Source: Alcanivorax sp. 1008 | Lineage (GTDB): Bacteria > Pseudomonadota > Gammaproteobacteria > Pseudomonadales > Alcanivoracaceae | Assembly: GCF_020667895.1 (NCBI RefSeq) | Contig: NZ_JAFMPS010000006.1 | Span: forward strand, 88,169 to 152,168 | Direction of reading: 5' to 3' | Length of the DNA stretch: 64,000 nucleotides | Shown: positions 36,809-44,960 of the stretch, piece by piece | Numbering within the stretch: the stretch's first letter is position 1 | Layout: each line of letters starts with the position of its first letter | Position numbers and translations under genes: made by a program | Notes under the pieces: model-generated | The model's input: only the letters and a program-made list of their open reading frames with translations | What the model was told of the DNA's origin: nothing | Database searches by the model: none

Positions 36809-38121
36809 TACGCAACCACGCTGACTTTGCCACGACGCTGCTGCTTGATCCGGTCTTTCATCACGATATCTACGCTGTCGGAAACAATGGTAAGCCCGCG
36901 AATAAGATCCTCTTCGCTGATGGTCAGCGGACACAGCGTCTTGATCACTTGGTCATCCGCACCGGATGTCTCAATCACCAGCTTGTGATTGAACGCCTCC
37001 GAGGTGATTTCACCTGCAAGCGTTCCGTCACGACATACCAGTCCTTGCATCATGCCGCGACCGCTCAGGTGGAACCAATAATCGTCATAGCGATCGGCGA
37101 TCGCACGAAAATGCTCAGTAATGATATCTGCCTTTTTCTTGATCTCGGTGGCGAAGGTGTTATCACGCCAGTAGTGATCAAGAGCAGCCGTTGCCGTAAC
37201 AAAGGCAGGGTTATGGCCGCGGAAAGTGCCGTTGTGCTCACCTGGCTTCCACTGGTCCAGCTCCGGCTTCATTAGTACCACGGAAAATGGCAGGCCATAG
37301 CCACTGAGCGATTTGGATAGAGTAATGATGTCTGGCTTGATGCCGATATCATCAAAGCTGAAGAACGACCCGGTACGACCACAGCCTGCCTGAATGTCAT
37401 CAACAATCAACAGCATGTCATGCTTGTTGCATACTTTTTCAAGATTGCGCAGCCATTCAAAGCTGGCCGCATTAATACCGCCCTCGCCTTGCACGGTTTC
37501 GACAATCACAGCGGCTGGATGATCGATGCCGCTGGAGCTATCGGACAGCATCTTGTCGATCATTTCCGTTGTATCAAAGCCGGTTCCAAGATAGCCGTCG
37601 TAGGGCATTACCGAGGTGTTGGTCAGTGATACGCCAGCGGCGCCCCGGTGGTGACTATTGCCGGTGGTTGCCAGCGCACCAAGAGACACACCATGAAAAC
37701 CATTAGTGAACGTAATAATGTTGCTGCGGCCTTTGATGTTGCGGGCAATTTTTAGCGCGGCTTCAACGGCATTGGTGCCTGTCGGGCCGGTGAATTGCAT
37801 AATGTACTGCATGTCCCGAGGCTTAAGAATGACGTCCTCAAACATGGTCAGGAAGTTGCGTTTGGCAACGGTATGCATATCCAGGCCGTGGACGATGTAG
37901 TCCTCCGTTAGATAAGCAATCAGCTTTTCCTTTAGCACGGGGTTGTTATGGCCGTAGTTCAACGTTCCGGCACCGGCAAGAAAGTCCAGATAGGCATCAC
38001 CATTCTCATCATAAAGATAGGAGCCTTTCGCTTTGGCAAACAATACCGGGAAGCTGCGAGCATAGCTCTGCACTTCAGATTCAATTCGGTCAAAAACATC
38101 GGTGTTCATTTGGGTGTTCAT
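36808..38121 (-). CDS. ectB: Diaminobutyrate--2-oxoglutarate aminotransferase
   Basis: A PLP class III aminotransferase that makes L-2,4-diaminobutyrate from aspartate semialdehyde, the entry step to ectoine. It has 437 residues from the ATG at 38121, preceded by GGAGA. ATGs at 38133 and 38109 are alternatives. It has QFTGPTGTNAVEAALK, the PLP-Asp in DDIQAGCGRTG, and the PLP Lys in LSKSLSGYG. Sixteen bases separate it from ectA. Confidence 0.96.
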   Translation of the reverse strand: MNTQMNTDVFDRIESEVQSYARSFPVLFAKAKGSYLYDENGDAYLDFLAGAGTLNYGHNNPVLKEKLIAYLTEDYIVHGLDMHTVAKRNFLTMFEDVILKPRDMQYIMQFTGPTGTNAVEAALKIARNIKGRSNIITFTNGFHGVSLGALATTGNSHHRGAAGVSLTNTSVMPYDGYLGTGFDTTEMIDKMLSDSSSGIDHPAAVIVETVQGEGGINAASFEWLRNLEKVCNKHDMLLIVDDIQAGCGRTGSFFSFDDIGIKPDIITLSKSLSGYGLPFSVVLMKPELDQWKPGEHNGTFRGHNPAFVTATAALDHYWRDNTFATEIKKKADIITEHFRAIADRYDDYWFHLSGRGMMQGLVCRDGTLAGEITSEAFNHKLVIETSGADDQVIKTLCPLTISEEDLIRGLTIVSDSVDIVMKDRIKQQRRGKVSVVA

Positions 38122-38137
38122 GAAATTCTCCATGTAT

Positions 38138-38704
38138 TTAGTGGCTTAGCGTGTCGTCAACCTGGGTACGGTTAAACGGGCCAATGCGAAGAAGGTGCTC
38201 ATCCTTATGGGCGCCGGAAAAGTGAACGCGGCTGTCAAAAAGGATAAAAGTCTCGGTGCGGTAGTTGCGTTTGTCGGCGAAACGCCGGAAAAGGGCCCAG
38301 GAGGCATCGTTGTCCGGAGTGATCGTTGTTTCGATGAATTGCACATTCTCGCACTCATCACGATCCAGTAGTTCGCTCAGCATACGTGAGGCAAGGCCAA
38401 GGCCGCGGGCTTTCTCATCCACTGCGACCTGCCAGACAAACAGAACGTTTTGCTGCTTTGGCGGAATATAGCCAGAGATAAAGCCGACCAGCTCGCCATC
38501 CATCTCGGCAGCTACGCAGGTATCCGCAAAGTGCGTGCACTGCAACAGGTTGCAATACAGCGAATTCTCATCGAGAGGCTTGCAGCGGTGTACCAGAGCG
38601 TGAAGCTTGGCGCCGTCTTCGCCGTCTGGCTTGCGCAGGCTGACGTCGATGTCGGGTTGGGTCTGGTTGGTGCCGGCGGTGGGCACGGCTGTATCAGCAA
38701 ACAT
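38138..38704 (-). CDS. ectA: L-2,4-diaminobutyric acid acetyltransferase
   Basis: A GNAT-family enzyme that acetylates diaminobutyrate, the second ectoine step. It has 188 residues. The acetyl-CoA motif is VDEKARGLGLASRML, and the family-specific VHRCKPLDENSLYCNLLQ lies near residues 38-55. CAGGAGA precedes the ATG by eight bases. It starts 29 bases after the end of ectR on the same strand. Confidence 0.96.
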   Translation of the reverse strand: MFADTAVPTAGTNQTQPDIDVSLRKPDGEDGAKLHALVHRCKPLDENSLYCNLLQCTHFADTCVAAEMDGELVGFISGYIPPKQQNVLFVWQVAVDEKARGLGLASRMLSELLDRDECENVQFIETTITPDNDASWALFRRFADKRNYRTETFILFDSRVHFSGAHKDEHLLRIGPFNRTQVDDTLSH

Positions 38705-38733
38705 GTAATGATTCTCCTGTTTGTGCTGTTGTG

Positions 38734-39273
38734 TTAGCGGCGGGCGGCGCGGCTACTGCGCTGTCCTTCCGGGAGCAGGGGAGATGCCTCGGTCAGGCCT
38801 TGACCGCGGTCAATAGCACCGACATCCAGCACCGGTGAAGCATCAATATCGTCCGCATCCATCATGCTGGCGATACGTTCCACCGCGCTGATGATCTGGG
38901 ATTGCTCCCAGTCTCTTAAGGCAGTAAATCGCTTTACAAAGGTTTCCTGCAGCGGTTCCGGAGCGTCGGCAATCACTGCTTGGCCGGCTTCAGTCAGGTG
39001 AGCGTACACCCTGCGTTTGTCGGCAGATCCACGCTGTCTGACTACCAGCCCGCGTGACTCCAGACGATCCAGGATCGTGGTCACGGTGGCCTGGCTGAGG
39101 GATACCTCCGCAGCAATATCGCCCATGGTGATCTCGCCTTGGGCGCCGATTGCCTGGAGGATCAGCAGTTGTGGTGCTGTCAGCCCGGATTCCCGGCTCA
39201 AGCGGCGGGAGTACAGGTCTGTGGCGCGGATAATCCGGCGCAGGGCAATCAGCACGTCGTCGTGTCGGGCCAT
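38734..39273 (-). CDS. ectR: MarR-family regulator, probable ectoine operon repressor EctR
   Basis: A 179-residue winged-helix protein. The MarR core lies at about 15-140, with LTAPQLLILQAI, the recognition helix LSQATVTTILDRLESRGLV and the wing RQRGSADKRRVY. The C-terminal tail is longer than usual, acidic, then Arg-rich. MarR-type EctR proteins repress ectABC in halophilic methylotrophs; the same job here is inferred from position directly before ectA on the same strand. If so, it would also control itself. ATG 39273 gives the typical N-terminus MARHDDVLIALRR; in-frame codons upstream look like leader. Confidence 0.85.
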   Translation of the reverse strand: MARHDDVLIALRRIIRATDLYSRRLSRESGLTAPQLLILQAIGAQGEITMGDIAAEVSLSQATVTTILDRLESRGLVVRQRGSADKRRVYAHLTEAGQAVIADAPEPLQETFVKRFTALRDWEQSQIISAVERIASMMDADDIDASPVLDVGAIDRGQGLTEASPLLPEGQRSSRAARR

Positions 39274-39664
39274 CGGGTTTCGTCCCGCTCCTTTGATATA
39301 TGAGTAAAAGTCATGTCCATTATTGGTGCATCCCTGTGTTGTCTTCTGGGCAGCTATCATAACTATATGATATTTCGGCAAAATATATTATTCGCCGTGC
39401 TCTTTCTTTGCTCAGGGAGGGCAAACTATACCTGAAAAGTACTTAGACATCAAAATGTATGAGTACTAAGCATTCCTGTGGCCGCTGGATATTCACGGTT
39501 ACTGGACAGTGATAGCAGCAGGCTATATCTGGCAGAGCCAAAGCCACACGCGGCTTCCGTCTATTCGGCAAGCCTTATCTGCTAGACTTGCCACCCCCCG
39601 AAAAGCACGCGCAGCCGTTTAATGTTCGCGGGCGCTAAATTTAGAGCGGCCAACGGAGATATTG
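39274..39664. promoter_or_regulatory. Divergent ectR/folE2 control region with two palindromes
   Basis: A 391-base intergenic region that must hold both promoters. Two dyad elements stand out in its AT-rich middle. The first is TATCAT-6-ATGATA at 39355-39372, adjacent to AATATATT at 39382-39389. The second is a 30-base imperfect palindrome at 39438-39467, with AGTACT ends and an inner ACAT/ATGT stem. The first lies 82-99 bases before the ectR ATG and its ACTATAT segment resembles, from memory, the half-site reported for methylotroph EctR1. The second is nearer mid-region and its owner is unknown. Zinc regulation by Zur is possible but no good Zur consensus was seen. Confidence 0.5.
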
Positions 39665-40624
39665 ATGAAAAGCCAACAGGGCTCTGCCACTGTCAAAGAC
39701 ATGCCGGATGTGGCCAGCAGTGCCAGCCGCCATATTCACAGCAAGCTTGATTGGGTCGGCATGAGCGAGATTCATCTGCCGGCAAAGCTGAGGGATACTC
39801 TGGCGGGAGAGAGGCCGATCAGCACTTCCATTCAGGCCTATGTGAACCTGCAGGATCCCACAGCTCGCGGAATTCATATGTCGCGTCTGTATCTGACCCT
39901 CGAAGAGACCTTTGCGGATTGCTCGGTCAGTGCCGCCTCGATCGAAAAACTGCTGGGTACTTTTTTGGCTACTCACGACGGATTGAGTGATCAGGCATTC
40001 GTTCAGCTGGACTTCGAATATTCCATGCGTCGCGAATCCTTGAAGAGTAATTATTTTGGCTGGAAGAGCTACCCGGTCAGCATCTGCGGCACACTTTCTA
40101 AAGGTGAGTTGCGCATAGAGCTGTCAGTGGAAGTGCCATACTCTTCCACTTGCCCCTGTTCTGCTGCGCTGGCCCGGCAGCTTATTCAGGATGCCTTCCG
40201 CAATCAGTTTGGCGATGTCGGTACCATTCCGGCGGAGCAAGTGGCCCAGTGGCTTGGTACGGAGCAGGGTATTGTGGCAACGCCGCATAGCCAGCGTTCG
40301 GTCGCTGAGGTGCGGGTGTTGTTGGATCATACGGAAGAGTCCGGCTTCCCGATTACCGCTCTTATTGATGCCATTGAAGGTGCGCTAAAGACCCCGGTGC
40401 AGACTGCGGTCAAGCGAGAGGACGAGCAGGAGTTTGCTCGCCTGAACGGGCAGAACCTCATGTTCTGTGAGGATGCTGCCCGTCGTTTGCAAGCGGTGGT
40501 CGATCAGCAGCCCCTGTATAAGGATTTCTGGTTACGGGTAAACCATCTTGAGAGTCTGCATGCGCATAATGCGGTTGCTATCGTAACCAAGAATGTACCC
40601 GGCGGTTATCTGCCGATACCTTGA
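39665..40624 (+). CDS. folE2: GTP cyclohydrolase FolE2 (type IB)
   Basis: Makes 7,8-dihydroneopterin triphosphate for folate and queuosine synthesis using metals other than zinc. It has 319 residues of the COG1469 T-fold family. The motif [13 protein letters not shown] holds the conserved Cys, with [13 protein letters not shown] and the C-terminal [12 protein letters not shown]. An in-frame TTG lies one codon upstream. In many bacteria folE2 is used under zinc limitation. A zinc-uptake-like gene set starts on the other side of the shared terminator, which supports that idea here. Confidence 0.95.
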   Translation: MKSQQGSATVKDMPDVASSASRHIHSKLDWVGMSEIHLPAKLRDTLAGERPISTSIQAYVNLQDPTARGIHMSRLYLTLEETFADCSVSAASIEKLLGTFLATHDGLSDQAFVQLDFEYSMRRESLKSNYFGWKSYPVSICGTLSKGELRIELSVEVPYSSTCPCSAALARQLIQDAFRNQFGDVGTIPAEQVAQWLGTEQGIVATPHSQRSVAEVRVLLDHTEESGFPITALIDAIEGALKTPVQTAVKREDEQEFARLNGQNLMFCEDAARRLQAVVDQQPLYKDFWLRVNHLESLHAHNAVAIVTKNVPGGYLPIP

Positions 40625-40642
40625 TTGTTGGTGGGTGCCAAT

Positions 40643-40674
40643 AGAAAGGCCCGGCATTAAAGCCGGGCCTTTCT
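40643..40674. terminator. Bidirectional terminator between folE2 and the convergent beta-barrel gene
   Basis: A 13-bp perfect stem (AGAAAGGCCCGGC with GCCGGGCCTTTCT) with a six-base loop serves folE2 on the plus strand and the metal-cluster operon on the minus strand. Confidence 0.92.
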
Positions 40675-40695
40675 ATGTTTGCTGTGTTAGTGAGC

Positions 40696-41211
40696 TTAGA
40701 AGCGGGCGCCTACGCCAATGGTAAAGTTGCTTACCTCTGCCTCGCTACGGTCGACCGCGCGAAGGTATTCGACGCTGACGAAGACATCCTTGTTGATGGT
40801 GTAATCGGCACCGAGGCCCAGGGACATGTCGTTATAGTTGTCGCCACGGCCTCCTTGAGTCGTCTCTACTCGGGTGACACCGATCAGGCCGTATGGACGC
40901 AGCGGCATACGGTTAGGAAACTGGCCTCGAAAATAAGCGCCAAAATGACGGTCAACTTCATAGCGAACGCCGCCACTGGTATCTCTGCCAAAGCCAAGCC
41001 CTGCACGAAACTCCCCTGCCAGTGTTGCGGCATTGTTCAGGGCTGCTCCGAAGCGAAACTGCACAGCATTAACATCCGCGCTGCCGGCCACATTCTTTGG
41101 GTCAATATGGGAGAAGACGGCATCTATTGCTGCAAACCCGCCAGACTGGGCGTTGGCGTGTAGTGGGGCCAGAACTAGCAGGGCCAAGGTCAAGGCAGGA
41201 AGTCTTTTCAT
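40696..41211 (-). CDS. Small outer-membrane beta-barrel protein
   Basis: A 171-residue protein with a signal peptide (about 1-22, LALLVLAPLHANA). It is followed by alternating hydrophobic strands and ends in Phe (GVGARF), as an eight-stranded OmpA/OmpW-size barrel would. It has the sequence style of opacity/YadA-independent small porins; no specific ligand can be assigned. GGAGA precedes the ATG at 41211. It is last in the metal-transport run, 41 bases after the permease gene, and may be co-transcribed. Confidence 0.78.
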   Translation of the reverse strand: MKRLPALTLALLVLAPLHANAQSGGFAAIDAVFSHIDPKNVAGSADVNAVQFRFGAALNNAATLAGEFRAGLGFGRDTSGGVRYEVDRHFGAYFRGQFPNRMPLRPYGLIGVTRVETTQGGRGDNYNDMSLGLGADYTINKDVFVSVEYLRAVDRSEAEVSNFTIGVGARF

Positions 41212-41252
41212 TGCTGTCTCCAGAGCGTCAATGCGCAGAATTGTAGCCCATG

Positions 41253-41996
41253 TCACTGTCGATTGCTGCGTGCGGCAACGGCGGCGCTGATTGCCAGTGT
41301 TATTACGATGGTGGGGCCGCTGGGGAGGTCTGCCAGCAGACTTATTGTCAGGCCACTAACAAGGCCTGCGGTTCCCACAAGCAGCCCCCGGACAATACCA
41401 CTTGCATCGCTGAGCCGTATGGATGCCAGCGCTGGAAAAATCAAACTGGCAAACACCAGGTAGACGCCAACCGTCTGAACCGCTCCTGTCACGGCAATGG
41501 CTAGTGGCAGATAAAATCTGGACAACTCCTGTTTGCCGTATCTCATCATGGCGACGACTACCATGCTGGCTACTGCGAGCCATACTAGCTGCTCCGGTGT
41601 TACCCACAGTATCTGCCCCGATAATGCCTGATGAAGATATTCACCGGCGTGAGGATCGTGACTGACCAGTAGCACGGCGAAAGAGGCCAGCAGAATGTAG
41701 CTACCGCCAATTAGCGCCTCCTGAATATGGGCATGACGCTTTGACAGGGCGTGCAAACTGACTGCCATCAATAACGCTGCTAATAATGCTCCGGTTTGCT
41801 GCCAAATAGCGGCGGCGTCGCCGAGCAGTATCTGGCTGGCCAGTGCGCCTGTGGCCGCCGCCTGCGCAACCGCAAGGTCAATAAAAATGATGCCACGCTT
41901 GAGTACCTGTCTGCCAAGCGCGACATGTGTGGCTAGAACCAGTGCTCCTGCAATAAAAGCCGGCCAAAGGATGTGCAGGCTGTCAGTCATACTCAT
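41253..41996 (-). CDS. Metal ABC transporter permease (ZnuB/MntB family)
   Basis: A 247-residue inner-membrane permease with seven to eight hydrophobic segments. It shows the ABC-3 family pattern, including DLAVAQAAATGA near residue 40 and LVFASLIFPALAS in the second half. It starts at ATG 41996, overlapping the stop of the binding-protein gene (ATGA). The usual partner ATPase (znuC type) is absent from this cluster. Zinc is more likely than manganese or iron because of the His-rich partner proteins and folE2 nearby, but this is inference. Confidence 0.88.
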   Translation of the reverse strand: MSMTDSLHILWPAFIAGALVLATHVALGRQVLKRGIIFIDLAVAQAAATGALASQILLGDAAAIWQQTGALLAALLMAVSLHALSKRHAHIQEALIGGSYILLASFAVLLVSHDPHAGEYLHQALSGQILWVTPEQLVWLAVASMVVVAMMRYGKQELSRFYLPLAIAVTGAVQTVGVYLVFASLIFPALASIRLSDASGIVRGLLVGTAGLVSGLTISLLADLPSGPTIVITLAISAAVAARSNRQ

Positions 41997-42886
41997 AGGC
42001 ACTCGCCTTGTTTGCTGACCAGTATTTCTATCAGCTCGTCATAAAGAGAGAACAATGATTTTTCATTGCTGAATGGGAGCTGAACTGCACAGGCGCCTGA
42101 TCGCTTCGCTAGCCAGTTAGCGCCCTGACTGCCATTGAAGCTGGTGAAGAGAATCAGCCCGATATTTTCCTTCTCTACTTTGCTGAGTATTTCTCCCAGA
42201 TGTTTGGGTGTGGGTGGTAGTCCTGGTTTGGGTTCCATTTCTGCAACGGCGCGCATGCCTAGCCAGTTGAGCAGGTAGCTGAATGAGCGATGATGTACCA
42301 CCACTTCAGTATCTTTTAGGTGGGAAGCGCGAGACTCCCACTTCTCAATGGCGGCCTGCCAGCGCTGCAGGAAATCCACCAGATGTTGGTGATAGTACGC
42401 CTTGCCTTGCGGGTCTAGCGTGGCGAGGCGTTCTGTCAGTGCCTTGGCGACCATGGTGATGCGATGGGGATCAAGGTGCATATGAGGATTACCGGCAGCA
42501 TGGACATCGCCATGGGCCCGGTCAGTAGAGCTGGACTGTTCAATCAGGCTGACCTGATCCGCTGCATATAGCAGCCCCGGAGCGCTTTGCACTCGAGGAT
42601 TGGCTGACCGGGCTAGCAGTACCGGTAACCAGCCAACTTCCAGCTCTGCGCCGGTGCAAAAAACCAGATCAGCCTGGCGTACGGCGCTTATTAAGCTGGG
42701 CCGGGCCTGCACTTGATGAGGGTCCTGGTCGGCACTAATGGCCGTGCTGACGCGCACTCTATCAGCGCCAATTTCCCGGGCCAGAGCTGCCCATTCCGGC
42801 TCGCAGGTAAATACGTTAATTGCAGCGTTGGCCAGCGATGCAGTGCTCAGCACGATTGTTGTAAGAAAAAACTTGAGTATTTTCAT
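41993..42886 (-). CDS. Periplasmic metal-binding protein (ZnuA-like)
   Basis: A 297-residue cluster A-I solute-binding protein with a signal peptide (1-21, cleavage after LANA). Metal-ligand candidates are the His at DQDPHQVQ (about residue 56), the His cluster NPHMHLDP (about 130-137), VVHHRSFSYLL (about 195) and a C-terminal acidic ligand. The His-rich loop of classical ZnuA is reduced to GDVHAAGNPHMH. It captures the metal and hands it to the permease encoded next. Position 62 bases after the porin-like gene suggests one operon. Confidence 0.9.
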   Translation of the reverse strand: MKILKFFLTTIVLSTASLANAAINVFTCEPEWAALAREIGADRVRVSTAISADQDPHQVQARPSLISAVRQADLVFCTGAELEVGWLPVLLARSANPRVQSAPGLLYAADQVSLIEQSSSTDRAHGDVHAAGNPHMHLDPHRITMVAKALTERLATLDPQGKAYYHQHLVDFLQRWQAAIEKWESRASHLKDTEVVVHHRSFSYLLNWLGMRAVAEMEPKPGLPPTPKHLGEILSKVEKENIGLILFTSFNGSQGANWLAKRSGACAVQLPFSNEKSLFSLYDELIEILVSKQGECL

Positions 42887-42947
42887 GGTGCCTCCGGATA
42901 TCGGGACAAGTTGCTGCCCCGATATCTTGATCTGCCCGACTTCACTC

Positions 42948-44246
42948 TCAGAACGTATGCGCGCCATGGGCGCCCAGACTCATGTTGTACTGCAGCATGA
43001 TCTGGTTAAAGTCCTCGCGCCCGGTGTCAGTGGCGACGCTGCTGCGGTTGGCCTGCAGGCGCAGCTTGGAAAACTCGGTGGCCTGCCAGGTCAGTGCGAC
43101 ACTGTTCTGCCGAGAGCCACTGACTTCTTCCTTATTACCGTCCTCGACAAGCTCACCGTTGATGCCGGCTGCTGCATGGCGCAGCCCCACACTCCAGCGC
43201 GGAGCAAAGCCCCAGGTGGTCTGGATATAGGCTGCCTGCTGTTTGAGCGTTATTGGAGCACCAATTTCCAGCGGGTCGGTGTGATATGTGGCTGTCTGGT
43301 CAGACTCAACCTGAAAGGCCTCGGCCTGAATGGCAAAACTGCCCTTGCCATATGCTCCTGTGGAGAAGCGCTTGTAGACTGCCTGTAAACCATAAAGGTT
43401 GGCGCTGCCTTCGCTGATAAAAGCGTCCGCGCCTTCTTCATGGAAGGCCTGCTGGCTGCCATGGCGGGCGATGGACGCGCCAAGCTGAAGGGCTTGGCGG
43501 GTGCCAAGGTCAGGGGCGATACGCATATAGGCAACGCTCAGTAGCGGACCTTTACGCTCGGGCAGGCCAAGGTCGTCTGCATCGCCAGGCGGGTTGGCAA
43601 AGCCTTCTTCGATCCACTCCTCAACAATCTCATCGCCATCCAGTGAGTTACCAAATACCTCCAAATCGCTACCCTGAAGAAGCTCCGCGCCGATTTGCAG
43701 GAAAGTGCTGGAGGGGGCAAGCCAGCTAAGCTGGACCCCGGCATCGCTGAGCCCGTGATCGCCAAACAGGCTCATATAGGCCAGATTCTGGTCGGTGAAG
43801 TCCCAGCTGTGCAGGTGTTTTTCGTTGTGATAGCCAATGGCACTAAGGAATTTTCCGCCCTTCAGTGTGAGTCCCGCTGGTAGAGAACGGGTTTGAAACC
43901 ATGCTTCCTCAATCTCCGCTTCTCCGTCCGACACCGCTAATGTGACGTAGGCGTCGAAGTAGCTGTCAATCGAGCCTGACATGGTTAGCTCAAGTTCACG
44001 CAGGTTAAAGCCCTGGCCGAAGGCGCCATGCTCGTGGCCTGCATGGCCGCCACTATGCAAGGCGCTGTCATGTTCCTCAAGAATCTCCATGCCTTCGCCA
44101 TCGGCGCTGTCGTGATAATAAAGCCCGTCAATGATGACAGAGATGGCGGGGTTGAAGCTGCGCATATCATTGGTGTTGGCATGGGCTTGCTGGGTAAAAA
44201 AGGTGCTGCCGGCGAGCATGGCCAGCAGGGAAAGAGACTTGTTCAT
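42948..44246 (-). CDS. Outer-membrane porin-like protein with His-rich segment
   Basis: A 432-residue protein with a signal peptide (1-23, QQAHA end), a beta-barrel sequence pattern throughout and a terminal Phe. It lacks a TonB plug domain. Near residue 60-75 a His-rich stretch (HSGGHAGHEHGAFG) lies just before the first barrel strands and could bind zinc at the pore mouth. It is encoded upstream of the ZnuA-like protein, so it may be the outer-membrane entry for the same metal. The family resembles OprO/P- or FmdC-like porins, but I cannot assign it firmly. Confidence 0.75.
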   Translation of the reverse strand: MNKSLSLLAMLAGSTFFTQQAHANTNDMRSFNPAISVIIDGLYYHDSADGEGMEILEEHDSALHSGGHAGHEHGAFGQGFNLRELELTMSGSIDSYFDAYVTLAVSDGEAEIEEAWFQTRSLPAGLTLKGGKFLSAIGYHNEKHLHSWDFTDQNLAYMSLFGDHGLSDAGVQLSWLAPSSTFLQIGAELLQGSDLEVFGNSLDGDEIVEEWIEEGFANPPGDADDLGLPERKGPLLSVAYMRIAPDLGTRQALQLGASIARHGSQQAFHEEGADAFISEGSANLYGLQAVYKRFSTGAYGKGSFAIQAEAFQVESDQTATYHTDPLEIGAPITLKQQAAYIQTTWGFAPRWSVGLRHAAAGINGELVEDGNKEEVSGSRQNSVALTWQATEFSKLRLQANRSSVATDTGREDFNQIMLQYNMSLGAHGAHTF

Positions 44247-44291
44247 AAAACGCTCCTGAAAACAGAAAGAATTGTCGGGTGGATCCGGAAT

Positions 44292-44630
44292 TCAGCTGTG
44301 GAGCGGCGGTCCGCGGGCCTGATAGGAGTGTGCGTAGAGAGATCGGTAGGTTGCCTGCGAGTAGACAGGTGGCTGCTGTGACGGAGTGTCGGAGCAACAG
44401 GTTTGCAGTGCGCAGGTTAATGCGACGCCATGGCCATTAATGCCGAGTGCGCATGGCTCGTTGTTTTGTGGTTGTTGGTCGCTAACGGACTGGTCCGCTG
44501 TCAGCGAGGCAAAGGCGTTATGTTGGTGATCATTCAGATGGCTGGGGATATGCCATGCCAAAAGTAGCTGAGCCAGCAGTAGCAGGCTGGTAAGGGCGAA
44601 GCAGAATCTACGGGACTTTGCGGGCGTCAC
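44292..44630 (-). CDS. Small exported Cys/His-containing protein, unknown
   Basis: A 112-residue protein with an N-terminal hydrophobic signal (about 10-26), then [12 protein letters not shown] and a Cys-containing middle (four Cys, including a CC pair). It may be a periplasmic metal-binding or metal-handling protein, given the neighbours. The GTG start overlaps the yidD stop by four bases (GTGA). It lies 45 bases before the porin-like gene and so probably heads the metal run. No family recognised; it could also be a non-coding read-through, but the signal peptide argues against that. Confidence 0.55.
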   Translation of the reverse strand: MTPAKSRRFCFALTSLLLLAQLLLAWHIPSHLNDHQHNAFASLTADQSVSDQQPQNNEPCALGINGHGVALTCALQTCCSDTPSQQPPVYSQATYRSLYAHSYQARGPPLHS

Positions 44631-44881
44631 GACTTGTCACCCTGTGCCGTATCACAGCCGCATGCCGGGTTGTCAGGAACAGCATCAAAGCCACCCGGGT
44701 GCCAGGGGTGGCATTTGCTGATTCTTTTAATGGCCAGCCAGCCGCCTTTGCTGGCGCCATGGCGCTCAATGGCCTCGGCGGCGTAGTGAGAGCAGGTCGG
44801 ATAAAAACGACACTGATTGCCGACCCAGGGGCTGAGTAGGTACTGGTAGGCACGGATTGTGGCCAGCAGCAGGCGTTTCAT
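44627..44881 (-). CDS. yidD: Membrane protein insertion efficiency factor YidD
   Basis: An 84-residue membrane-associated protein that helps YidC-dependent insertion. The signature is [20 protein letters not shown] with three conserved Cys, then a basic [16 protein letters not shown]. It normally sits in rpmH-rnpA-yidD-yidC; here it has moved next to cysS and a metal cluster. ATG 44881; upstream in-frame codons are not family-like. It overlaps the following GTG start by four bases. Confidence 0.92.
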   Translation of the reverse strand: MKRLLLATIRAYQYLLSPWVGNQCRFYPTCSHYAAEAIERHGASKGGWLAIKRISKCHPWHPGGFDAVPDNPACGCDTAQGDKS

Positions 44882-44960
44882 GGCATCCGGGGCGGCGGTA
44901 TATGTCGTGTGAAGGATAGGGGGTTTGTGGGCCTTTTGCCACTTTGTTGCATTTGCTGCT

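Noticed and set aside
39340-39400. Zur box at the AT-rich dyad upstream of ectR/folE2
   Set aside because: Only about half of the gammaproteobacterial Zur consensus positions match; symmetry fits a generic dyad better. Kept only as a possible regulator site.
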